64,000 nt of DNA from Cherax quadricarinatus (Eukaryota; Arthropoda; Malacostraca; Decapoda; Parastacidae), in contig NC_091301.1 in assembly GCF_038502225.1 (NCBI RefSeq), forward strand, positions 15,725,617 to 15,789,616. Reading direction: 5' to 3'. Every line of letters begins with the position of its first letter. The stretch's first letter is position 1. The notes under the pieces were generated by a model, which worked only from the letters and a program-made list of their open reading frames with translations, was not told the DNA's origin and did no database searches. Position numbers and translations under genes: made by a program. Of the stretch, positions 54,263-63,197 are shown in pieces.

Positions 54263-54435
54263 CTAAGCAAATGTTTTAACAGGCCTGTGCTTCTTGTCAG
54301 GATCAGGAATATAATATCTAGTCCAAGACTCCACAAAGGCAGTTCGACGAGACCAAGGTTTGAAATGACCATTCCAATGCAGTAATTTGGCTTTTTTAAT
54401 AAATTGTTTTGAATAGCCTCCACCTGATGTCGCTC
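54263..54435 (-). CDS. GLT8D1: GLT8D1-like terminal exon c
   Basis: The acceptor TTTTTTCCAG is followed by GAGCGAC. It encodes (G)ATSGGGYSKQFIKKAKLLHW, NGHFKPWSRRTAFVESW and TRYYIPDPDKKHRPVKTFA, then TAG (54265-54263). It matches GLT8D1 SSAGKRYSPQFVKAAKLLHWNGHLKPWGR...WYIPDP. No AATAAA occurs in the 117 bp between the stop codon and the pogo-like element ending at 54145. The first minus-strand AATAAA hexamers downstream (53924-53929 and 53877-53882) lie inside that element. Confidence 0.94.
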
Positions 54436-54717
54436 CTGGAAAAAATAACATTCTAATAAGAACTAGGTGTATAATTTTAGATTAAAACTTTTCATAGTGC
54501 TGAAAAGTTAAAAGCATCATTATGGTGTAGGATAAAAAGTGTGCATTATTTTCTTCATCCCATCTCCTAAAAAAAAAAAAAAAAAAATTGTAATATCTGG
54601 TCCCAAAAAACAATGATTATTACTTACAGATCTGTTAACCTCACTTAACATCTTAACCTATGTACCATCCCTGCACATACAGTACTATCTAGAAGCATTA
54701 GGATTTCCTAGTATAGT

Positions 54718-54927
54718 AGGGCCCCGATTTATGGCGTTCCGCTAATACAGACATTTCAAATTATGATCAAAACTCGCTATACACCTCCCCCACCTGACTT
54801 TCTATTACGGTCACTGTGCCCCACCCAGTTTGTTTACATTCTCTGTGAGCACCGCATCTCTCCATTATGTCTGGAAACTTCCCAAAATTTTGAGTGTTTT
54901 AAAGTTATTTCATGCTTTATATAGTAT
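54718..54927. mobile_element. Tigger-like 5' end remnant
   Basis: AGTAGGGCCCCGATTTATGG..GTTCCGCTAATACAGACATT..GTTTGTTTACATT resembles the start of a Tigger/pogo element of another subfamily. The right end is not visible. Confidence 0.5.
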
Positions 54928-54928
54928 A

Positions 54929-55131
54929 CAGTGGTACCTCGAGTTTCGAACAGCTCCCAACTCGAACAATTATGTAAGTGTATTTTTGTAAGTGCTTTTG
55001 TAAGTGTATTTTTGGGAGTCTGAAACAGGCTAATCTAATTTACATTATTCCTTATGGGAACAAATTCGTTCAGTATCAGCACTCGAACAGCTTTCTGGAA
55101 TGAATTAAGTTCGTAACTTGAGGTACCACTG
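54929..55131. mobile_element. 203-bp Tigger-type MITE
   Basis: CAGTGGTACCTCGAGTTTCG and CGTAACTTGAGGTACCACTG are inverted repeats between TA (54927-54928) and TA (55132-55133). It lies in the GLT8D1 intron between exons c and b. Confidence 0.85.
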
Positions 55132-55817
55132 TACTCTGATAATTATACTTGTGTGTATCTGTACCTAAATAAACTTACATACTGTGCTCGCATGCAGGTA
55201 CACGTTAAAGTCACTAAGAATGTCTTATTAGTCTTGAGAATGCCATATTAATAATGAGTCTCGACCCCTGCAACCACAAATAGGCGAGTACTCTGAGGCA
55301 CATTAAATGTCGCATATTATGTTAATAATATATGTTTTCACTGATTCATCTATGATATTTTTTCAAAATTATATAATAAACATACTATGTAACATATAAA
55401 CATGATAAATACACCCCACAGTAGAATAAATTAACATAATATGAAAAGTTAGGTGTATATGAACGTGTATCAAACAAAACCAGATGCCGTCTGTTTACAT
55501 ACTCCATGACTCTCGTCTCTCATTTATTTTTCTCTCTCTCTCTCGTTTATTCATTTTTATATCGTTTACTCACCTCTCACCCTACATTAAGACTACAAAT
55601 ATTTTAAGGTAAGTAATGAGTGTGCTGTATATGGATTTTATTGCTCTAGGGTGCAGGCGAGTGATCGTTTGTGCCCTAGAGCAAACCCGTTCAGTCTTGT
55701 GTTTTTACATTGTCTGAACTCCGTGTATCTCATCCTATTTCGTTAACTAGTTGGCTTTCATTGACGAGGGCGTTTAAGCTTAGTTGTGATAAAAAGAAGA
55801 GTCATAAGCCTCTTACT

Positions 55818-56899
55818 TTAACCCTTTCAGGGTTGGTGCTGTACTAGTACGGCTTGCATGCCACGGTTGGTGCCGTACTAATACGGCTTGCATGCCAGGG
55901 TTGGTGCCATACTAGTACGCATAAATTCTAGTGCCTTCAAAGCTAGCGAGAGAAAGCTGGTAGGCCTACATATGAAAGAATGGGCTATGTGGTCAGTGCG
56001 CGCAGTATAAGGAGAAAAAAAACTCCGACCGTGTTTTTGGTTTAAAACAGCGACTTTGCAGTGTATTTTCGTATGCTATTTTTGGTTGTATTCTAGTTTT
56101 CCTGGTCTCATTTTATAGAATGAAAGACATATTATGGATATTGAGTTGATTTTGATTGGTTTCACAATGAAAAGTACCTTCATATTGAGCTCAAAGTAGC
56201 AGAAATATTCGATTTTTGCCAAAGTTCAAAAGTAAACAAAACATGCCATGCGTCCAATACACGTCAACTGGTGAGTCTAATATTCTTTCACAAGTGTGCT
56301 GACATTATTTATACCATTTCTACACTAATGCAGTAGTCTGCATAACACTGAATCTTCTATTTTTTGTGAGAATAAAAATTCAAAGTGGAAAGCAAAAGAA
56401 ATGTAACAGAGGCCTGGGGACATGACTAATGAACAGAGGAAATGTTATTTTAGTGCCAGGAATGTCTGCCTTGTTTATTCTGGACCCTATTTGGAAACTG
56501 GCATCTTTTGAAATTTGAGTGAAATTGGCAAAATTGCCAATTTCTGACCACTTTATTGGATAGTTGAAATTGGTAAATGGGTGGTTTCTTGTACTCATTC
56601 GATAGAAAAAATGGAGTTCTAGCGAAATAGTATGATTTTCGTCGACTGGTACAGTGGAATTGGCAGAAAATAGGGCTCAAAGTGGGCGAAATCGCCGATG
56701 CGTAAACATGGTTGAGACCGCTAACTTTGCGAGAGCATAATTCTGTAAGTTTTCCATCAAATTTCATACTTTTGGTGTCATTATGATCAGGTAAAGATTC
56801 TCTATCATTTCATAAGAAAAAATAACTATTTTTTTTTCGAAAAATTTCCGACCCTGAGAACAAGCTTAGGAGAGGGTTTGCCGACCCTGAAAGGGTTAA
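55818..56899. mobile_element. TTAA-type (piggyBac-like) MITE, best preserved 1.08-kb copy
   Basis: TTAACCCTTTCAGGGTTGG at the left and CCGACCCTGAAAGGGTTAA at the right, TTAA at both edges (55818-55821, 56896-56899). Near the left end a TGCCGTACTA(A/G)TACGGC-type segment is repeated three times. No coding frame. It serves as the reference for the other copies. Confidence 0.9.
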
Positions 56900-56948
56900 G
56901 TGCCAAGTTAGAAATGATAAACTTAGTGAATTGACTTTTATGGGTTAT

Positions 56949-57471
56949 CCAGTGGAGATGTCCTGTCTAAGGGCAATGTGTGGTGTAAATATTATGCAGA
57001 AAATTCGGAGCGTGGAAATTAGGAAAAGATGTGGAGTTAATAAAAGTACTGTATTAGTCAGAGGGCTGAAGAGGGGTTGTTGAGGTGGTTTGGTCATTTA
57101 GAAAGAATGGATCAAAGTAGAATGACATGGAGAGCGTATAAATCTGTAGGGGAAGGAAGGTGGGGTAGGGGTTGTCCTTGAAAAGGTTGGAGGGAGAGGG
57201 TAAAGAAGGTTTTGTGGCCAAGGGGCTTGGGCTTCCAGCAATCGTCCGTGAGCGTGTTAGAGAGGAGTGAATGGAGATGAATGGTATTTGGGACCTGACA
57301 AGCTGTTGGAGTGTGATCAGGGTAATATTTAGTGAGGGGATTCAGGGAAACCAGTTATTTTTATATAGCCGGACTTGAGTCCTTGAAATGGGAAGTACAA
57401 TGCCTGCACTTTAAAGGAGGGGTTTGGGATATTGGCAGTTTGGAGGAATATGTTGTGTATCTTTATATGTA
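56949..57471 (+). mobile_element. 5'-truncated LINE hosting the intact copy (left part)
   Basis: It begins abruptly in the RT C-terminal region (VEMSCLRAMCGV block at 56950), continues through EEGLLRWFGHLERM and into the 3' UTR of subfamily A (GATTTGGG..GGCAGTTTGGAGG). It resumes at 61105 after the inserted element. Several frameshifts show it is dead. Confidence 0.85.
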
Positions 57472-60400
57472 ATAGGTAGTAGGTTGTGTATCTTTATATG
57501 TAATAGGTAGTAGGTTGGTAGACAGCAACCACCCAGGGAAGTACTACCGTCCTGCCAGATGACTGTGAAACAAAAACCTGTAACTGTTTTGCATGATGGT
57601 AGGATTGCTGGTTTCTTTTTCTGTCTCATAAACACGCTAAGATAACAGGGATATCTTGCTACTCCTACTTACACTTTGGTCACACTTCACAGACACGCAC
57701 ATGCATATATATATATACATACATCTAGGTTTTTCTCCTTTTTCTAAATAGCTCTTGTTCTTTTTTATTTCTTCTATTGTCCATGGGGAAGTGGAAAAGA
57801 ATCTTTCCTCCGTAAGCCATGCGTGTCGTATGAGGCGACTAAAATGCCGGGAGCAATGGGCTAGTAACCCCTTCTCCTGTATACAATTACTAAAAAAGAG
57901 AAGAAGAAAAACTTTATAAAACTGGGTTGCTTAAATGTGCGTGGATGTAGTGCGGATGACAAGAAACAGATGATTGCTGATGTTATGAATGAAAAGAAGT
58001 TGGATGTCCTGGCCCTAAGCGAAACAAAGCTGAAGGGGGTAGGAGAGTTTCAGTGGGGGGAAATAAATGGGATTAAATCTGGAGTATCTGAGAGAGTTAG
58101 AGCAAAGGAAGGGGTAGCAGTAATGTTAAATGATCAGTTATGGAAGGAGAAAAGAGAATATGAATGTGTAAATTCAAGAATTATGTGGATTAAAGTAAAG
58201 GTTGGATGCGAGAAGTGGGTCATAATAAGCGTGTATGCACCTGGAGAAGAGAGGAATGCAGAGGAGAGAGAGAGATTTTGGGAGATGTTAAGTGAATGTA
58301 TAGGAGCCTTTGAACCAAGTGAGAGAGTAATTGTGGTAGGGGACTTGAATGCTAAAGTAGGAGAAACTTTTAGAGAGGGTGTGGTAGGTAAGTTTGGGGT
58401 GCCAGGTGTAAATGATAATGGGAGCCCTTTGATTGAACTTTGTATAGAAAGGGGTTTAGTTATAGGTAATACATATTTTAAGAAAAAGAGGATAAATAAG
58501 TATACACGATATGATGTAGGGCGAAATGACAGTAGTTTGTTGGATTATGTATTGGTAGATAAAAGACTGTTGAGTAGACTTCAGGATGTACATGTTTATA
58601 GAGGGGCCACAGATATATCAGATCACTTTCTAGTTGTAGCTACACTGAGAGTAAAAGGTAGATGGGATACAAGGAGAATAGAAGCATCAGGGAAGAGAGA
58701 GGTGAAGGTTTATAAACTAAAAGAGGAGGCAGTTAGGGTAAGATATAAACAGCTATTGGAGGATAGATGGGCTAATGAGAGCATAGGCAATGGGGTCGAA
58801 GAGGTATGGGGTAGGTTTAAAAATGTAGTGTTAGAGTGTTCAGCAGAAGTTTGTGGTTACAGGAAAGTGGGTGCAGGAGGGAAGAGGAGCGATTGGTGGA
58901 ATGATGATGTAAAGAGAGTAGTAAGGGAGAAAAAGTTAGCATATGAGAAGTTTTTACAAAGTAGAAGTGATGCAAGGAGGGAAGAGTATATGGAGAAAAA
59001 GAGAGAAGTTAAGAGAGTGGTGAAGCAATGTAAAAAGAGAGCAAATGAGAGAGTGGGTGAGATGTTATCAACAAATTTTGTTGAAAATAAGAAAAAGTTT
59101 TGGAGTGAGATTAACAAGTTAAGAAAGCCTAGAGAACAAATGGATTTGTCAGTTAAAAATAGGAGAGGAGAGTTATTAAATGGAGAGGTAGAGGTATTGG
59201 GAAGATGGAAGGAATATTTTGAGGAATTGTTAAATGTTGATGAAGATAGGGAAGCTGTGATTTCGTGTATAGGGCAAGGAGGAATAACATCTTGTAGGAG
59301 TGAGGAAGAGCCAGTTGTGAGTGTGGGGGAAGTTCGTGAGGCAGTAGGTAAAATGAAAGGGGGTAAGGCAGCCGGGATTGATGGGATAAAGGTAGAAATG
59401 TTAAAAGCAGGTGGGGATATAGTTTTGGAGTGGTTGGTGCAATTATTTAATAAATGTATGGAAGAGGGTAAGGTACCTAGGGATTGGCAGAGAGCATGCA
59501 TAGTTCCTTTGTATAAAGGCAAAGGGGATAAAAGAGAGTGCAAAAATTATAGGGGGATAAGTCTGTTGAGTGTACCTGGTAAAGTGTATGGTAGAGTTAT
59601 AATTGAAAGAATTAAGAGTAAGACGGAGAATAGGATAGCAGATGAACAAGGAGGCTTTAGGAAAGGTAGGGGGTGTGTGGACCAGGTGTTTACAGTGAAA
59701 CATATAAGTGAACAGTATTTAGATAAGGCTAAAGAGGTCTTTGTGGCATTTATGGATTTGGAAAAGGCGTATGACAGGGTGGATAGGGGGGCAATGTGGC
59801 AGATGTTGCAAGTGTATGGTGTAGGAGGTAGGTTACTGAAAGCAGTGAAGAGTTTTTACGAGGATAGTGAGGCTCAAGTTAGAGTATGTAGGAAAGAGGG
59901 AAATTTTTTCCCAGTAAAAGTAGGCCTTAGACAAGGATGTGTGATGTCACCGTGGTTGTTTAATATATTTATAGATGGGGTTGTAAGAGAAGTAAATGCG
60001 AGGGTCTTGGCAAGAGGCGTGGAGTTAAAAGATAAAGAATCACACACAAAGTGGGAGTTGTCACAGCTGCTCTTTGCCGATGACACTGTGCTCTTGGGAG
60101 ATTCTGAAGAGAAGTTGCAGAGATTGGTGGATGAATTTGGTAGGGTGTGCAAAAGAAGAAAATTAAAGGTGAATACAGGAAAGAGTAAGGTTATGAGGAT
60201 AACAAAAAGATTAGGTGATGAAAGATTGAATATCAGATTGGAGGGAGAGAGTATGGAGGAGGTGAACGTATTCAGATATTTGGGAGTGGACGTGTCAGCG
60301 GATGGGTCTATGAAAGATGAGGTGAATCATAGAATTGATGAGGGAAAAAGAGTGAGTGGTGCACTTAGGAGTCTGTGGAGACAAAGAACTTTGTCCTTGG

Positions 60401-61104
60401 AGGCAAAGAGGGGAATGTATGAGAGTATAGTTTTACCAACGCTCTTATATGGGTGTGAAGCGTGGGTGATGAATGTTGCAGCGAGGAGAAGGCTGGAGGC
60501 AGTGGAGATGTCATGTCTGAGGGCAATGTGTGGTGTGAATATAATGCAGAGAATTCGTAGTTTGGAAGTTAGGAGGAGGTGCGGGATTACCAAAACTGTT
60601 GTCCAGAGGGCTGAGGAAGGGTTGTTGAGGTGGTTCGGACATGTAGAGAGAATGGAGCGAAACAGAATGACTTCAAGAGTGTATCAGTCTGTAGTGGAAG
60701 GAAGGCGGGGTAGGGGTCGGCCTAGGAAGGGTTGGAGGGAGGGGGTAAAGGAGGTTTTGTGTGCGAGGGGCTTGGACTTCCAGCAGGCATGCGTGAGCGT
60801 GTTTGATAGGAGTGAATGGAGACAAATGGTTTTTAATACTTGACGTGCTGTTGGAGTGTGAGCAAAGTAACATTTATGAAGGGATTCAGGGAAACCGGCA
60901 GGCCGGACTTGAGTCCTGGAGATGGGAAGTACAGTGCCTGCACTCTGAAGGAGGGGTGTTAATGTTGCAGTTTAAAAACTGTAGTGTAAAGCACCCTTCT
61001 GGCAAGACAGTGATGGAGTGAATGATGGTGAAAGTTTTTCTTTTTCGGGCCACCCTGCCTTGGTGGGAATCGGCCGGTATGATAATAATAAAATAATAAA
61101 ATAA
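57472..61104 (+). mobile_element. Full-length, apparently intact non-LTR retrotransposon (RTE-like)
   Basis: The element has a roughly 460-bp leader (57472 or 57503 to about 57930), a 2.9-kb open frame and a 260-bp 3' UTR ending in a short AAT/AAAT-rich tail. It is flanked by the direct repeat TCTTTATATGTA: 57460-57471 and again 57491-57502 on the left, 61105-61116 on the right. The left copy lies in a 31-bp tandem duplication (57452-57482, 57483-57513). It is inserted into the 3' UTR of an older, 5'-truncated relative, so the unoccupied sequence can be read from other copies (for example around 9990-10020). It lies in the intron between GLT8D1 exons c and b, antisense to the gene. The clade is assigned only from the single EN-RT frame and tail style. 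Confidence 0.88.
57868..60843 (+). CDS. Retrotransposon endonuclease-reverse transcriptase polyprotein, uninterrupted
   Basis: The frame is open from 57868 to TGA at 60841-60843. An APE-type endonuclease comes first: CLNVRG, ALSETKL, VYAPGEER, GDLNAKVGE, SLLDYVLVDKR and TDISDHFLV (about residues 1-235 counted from 57937). A basic coiled linker follows, then reverse transcriptase: AAGIDGIKVEML, YKGKGDKRECKNYRGISLL, EQGGFRKGRGC, VAFMDLEKAYDRVDR, GLRQGCVMSPWLFNIF and the catalytic FADDTVLLGD at about residue 713. The C-terminal region has LLYGCEAW, LLRWFGHVERM and GRGRPRKGWREGV. No stop or frameshift interrupts it. No ATG exists upstream of CLNVRG; the first in-frame ATG (57970) falls after that motif. 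True initiation is therefore unknown, and the segment from 57868 to about 57910 is probably leader rather than protein. Confidence 0.85.
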   Translation, partial: PLLLYTITKKEKKKNFIKLGCLNVRGCSADDKKQMIADVMNEKKLDVLALSETKLKGVGEFQWGEINGIKSGVSERVRAKEGVAVMLNDQLWKEKREYECVNSRIMWIKVKVGCEKWVIISVYAPGEERNAEERERFWEMLSECIGAFEPSERVIVVGDLNAKVGETFREGVVGKFGVPGVNDNGSPLIELCIERGLVIGNTYFKKKRINKYTRYDVGRNDSSLLDYVLVDKRLLSRLQDVHVYRGATDISDHFLVVATLRVKGRWDTRRIEASGKREVKVYKLKEEAVRVRYKQLLEDRWANESIGNGVEEVWGRFKNVVLECSAEVCGYRKVGAGGKRSDWWNDDVKRVVREKKLAYEKFLQSRSDARREEYMEKKREVKRVVKQCKKRANERVGEMLSTNFVENKKKFWSEINKLRKPREQMDLSVKNRRGELLNGEVEVLGRWKEYFEELLNVDEDREAVISCIGQGGITSCRSEEEPVVSVGEVREAVGKMKGGKAAGIDGIKVEMLKAGGDIVLEWLVQLFNKCMEEGKVPRDWQRACIVPLYKGKGDKRECKNYRGISLLSVPGKVYGRVIIERIKSKTENRIADEQGGFRKGRGCVDQVFTVKHISEQYLDKAKEVFVAFMDLEKAYDRVDRGAMWQMLQVYGVGGRLLKAVKSFYEDSEAQVRVCRKEGNFFPVKVGLRQGCVMSPWLFNIFIDGVVREVNARVLARGVELKDKESHTKWELSQLLFADDTVLLGDSEEKLQRLVDEFGRVCKRRKLKVNTGKSKVMRITKRLGDERLNIRLEGESMEEVNVFRYLGVDVSADGSMKDEVNHRIDEGKRVSGALRSLWRQRTLSLEAKRGMYESIVLPTLLYGCEAWVMNVAARRRLEAVEMSCLRAMCGVNIMQRIRSLEVRRRCGITKTVVQRAEEGLLRWFGHVERMERNRMTSRVYQSVVEGRRGRGRPRKGWREGVKEVLCARGLDFQQACVSVFDRSEWRQMVFNT

Positions 61105-61300
61105 TCTTTATATGTATATATGCTTCTAAACTGTTGTATTCTGAGCACCTCTGCAAAAACAGTGATTATGTGTGAGTGAGGTGAAAGTGTTGAATGATGA
61201 TGAAAGTATTTTCTTTCTTGTTATTTTCTTTCTCTTTTGGGTCACCCTGCTTCGGTGGGAGACGGCCAACTTGTTAAAAAAAAAAAATAAATAAATAAAG
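61105..61300 (+). mobile_element. LINE subfamily A 3' UTR (right part of the split host copy)
   Basis: It continues ATCTTTATATGTATATATGC, the text expected after 57471 from the copy at 10000-10020. It then runs through the CACCCTGCTTCGGTGGGAGA end and an A-rich tail with ATAA repeats. Together with 56949-57471 it forms one element cut by the 57472-61104 insertion. Confidence 0.85.
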
Positions 61301-61555
61301 GCTAAATTATTAAAGGAAATCCATACATCCAATGGCAAACCAGTAAATTTTTTTTTTAAATGCTTTTAAAGGTTGGTAGTTATCAAAATATACGAGAAAG
61401 ATTCTGCATAAGGTTGCTCATTCCAAAGCATCAAGGTATCCCAGATATAAGGACACAGAATATATTTATAAAATGCTATTCAAAAACAGAATGATAACTA
61501 ATATTTTTTAATACAAAAAGGGAAATCATGCTAATAATTATAACCACTACTTTAC

Positions 61556-61668
61556 CCAGGTCCCCCACATGCCATAGCTGTGGAAGAGGGGATACACGGT
61601 TGTACATAACGATTAGCATTGCAGCCTCAGCCTCATCAGCCTCTGGTTCCAATCCATAGATGGGGTCA
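61556..61668 (-). CDS. GLT8D1: GLT8D1-like exon b
   Basis: The acceptor TACAG is followed by TGACCCC. It encodes (N)DPIYGLEPEADEAEAAML, IVMYNRVSPLPQLWHVGDL and one base of Gly before donor GTAAAG. It corresponds to GLT8D1 LIVFYQQHSTIDPMWNVRHLG. The run EPEADEAEA differs from the vertebrate sequence but keeps the frame. Phases agree with both neighbours. Confidence 0.93.
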
Positions 61669-62206
61669 CTGTACAATAAACAAACAATTAAAATTCACTA
61701 TTCCATAACCTGTGTCAAGTTTTAAGTAGTGTATAAGCATTAGGATTAGATTGCCTGAAATGCTCAGGCATGCTAGTGGCTTTCTTTGTGCTTAACAATA
61801 TTTTATTACATGTAAACTACACATTGTATACAATGCAAAGAAATAAACCTTTAAATCTGAATTTGAATTTTAACTAAGGCTTTTTAATTAGAATACGTAA
61901 ATTTTATAAAATACGAATAGTATATAAGAAGTTTTTTTACTCATATGCAGTGCCAACTTACATTCATGCTTGAGTGATTAGTTGCCGATAAGCAAAATAT
62001 ATCTAGCTAAATGTACATAAATGTATGCAGTTGAAGAGGTAATTGATATATTATTCTTTGAAAAAACCTAGACAATAAAATGATCATTTGAATATTACAG
62101 TAAAACCTCTAGGATAAAATATATTCCATTATGTGATATGACAGATTACTATTTAATTTTAATAACTTTATACAGTACTATTAAACTTTTATTAAAATAA
62201 TAATTA

Positions 62207-62724
62207 CAGTGGACCCTCGACCAACGATGGCATCGATTAACGATAAATCTGACCAGCGATACATTTTAACGCAAAATTTTTGCCTCGACTAGCGCTAAAA
62301 AACATGACCAACACTATTTGTTCCGTCAGACGTGTCCACTTCTGGCCAGTGTTTACAAGCCAGCCAGCCACCGCGGTCGCTTCCAAGCATACAATCGGAA
62401 CATTTCATGTTATCACAACCTCAAATCCTAATGGAAGGGGATTCCCCTTCTAAACACTAAGACCATCAACACTCTCCCCTCCTCCCATCCCAACAGTCAT
62501 CACCAGATCTTCAATAAAGGTAAGTGTCATGTATCTGTGCATGTCTTCTTCAGTTTGTGTGTATTAAAATTAATATTTCATGTGGTAAAAACAATTTTTT
62601 TTTTCATACTTTGGGGTGTCCTACACGGATTAATTTGATTTCCATTATTTCTTATGGGGAAAATTAACTTGACTAACGATGAGCTCTCAGGAACGGATTA
62701 ATAGCGTTAGTCGAGGGTCCACTG
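62207..62724 (+). mobile_element. Internally deleted Tigger element, 518 bp
   Basis: CAGTGGACCCTCGACCAACG and CGTTAGTCGAGGGTCCACTG with TA on both sides (62205-62206, 62725-62726). The middle keeps the transposase tail GGGGATTCCCCTTC and the AATAAAGGTAAGTGTCATG 3' sequence seen in Tigger copies 1-3. Everything between the 5' end and the last codons is deleted. It is located in the GLT8D1 intron a-b. Confidence 0.88.
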
Positions 62725-62929
62725 TATATTAAGCTTTGCATTAAAATAATCTAACTTTGACTATACAATGTAAAGTAGTTTAAAATTCTAGCTTTAGTCT
62801 GCTTTAAGTGATATACATAATCAGGGGCTTTTCAGCATGAATGAAATAAACTGAATTCTGTAACAGTTATGTACATTTTGAAAATAAAACTGGTTTGTTG
62901 ATATGTTTTGTCTATTTGAATCAACTTAC

Positions 62930-63197
62930 TTTTTACTACTGTTTACCCAGTCCATTAACAAAAGGGAAACATTTGAGCTTTTCCAAACATTCATGTCTGC
63001 CACAAAGACATCTGTATTGAAGGTACACGATTTCGGTTTAATCTTGAAACCTCTCAGCTTGGGGTGCTGTAGGTTGATGTGTGTCGAGTATCGAGGTTTT
63101 GCCAAATTGAACCGTTTAGAGCCTGAATTACATTCCTCTGAGAAAGCGCCCAAATGAGAACTTCTTATATCTACGTCAATCAGCTCACTCACATCAC
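62930..63197 (-). CDS. GLT8D1: GLT8D1-like exon a
   Basis: It starts after TTTCTCAG and ends AAAAA before the donor GTAAGT. It encodes (G)DVSELIDVDIRSSHLGAFSE, ECNSGSKRFNLAKPRYSTH, LRGFKIKPKSCTFNTDVF and ends MDWVNSSKK. This equals the GLT8D1 segment that follows the DDDVIV metal-binding motif (GDILALYN...AAFSEDCDSAS...STCSFNPGVFVANLTEWK). It enters in phase 1 and leaves in phase 2. Confidence 0.94.

Larger units (their letters stand above)
54263..63197 (-). other. GLT8D1: GLT8D1-like glycosyltransferase gene, last three coding exons
   Basis: This minus-strand gene enters from the right. Exons 62930-63197, 61556-61668 and 54263-54435 join in phase to about 184 codons plus a stop. The concatenated protein matches the C-terminal half of GLT8D1/GLT8D2, GT8-family enzymes predicted to be Golgi type II membrane proteins. 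Recognisable blocks are AFSEECNSGSK, FNTDVFVADMNVWKSSNV, QLWHVGDLGATSGGGYS and LLHWNGHFKPW. The HxxGxxKPW block is the conserved GT8 C-terminal motif whose histidine helps bind Mn2+/UDP. The DxD motif and membrane anchor would be in exons beyond 64000. Acceptor and substrate cannot be told from the sequence. GLT8D2 is a possible alternative vertebrate counterpart. Confidence 0.93.

Noticed and set aside
62903..63157. Plus-strand frame of 84 codons
   Set aside because: It is antisense to GLT8D1 exon a, whose minus-strand protein is clearly homologous to a known family.
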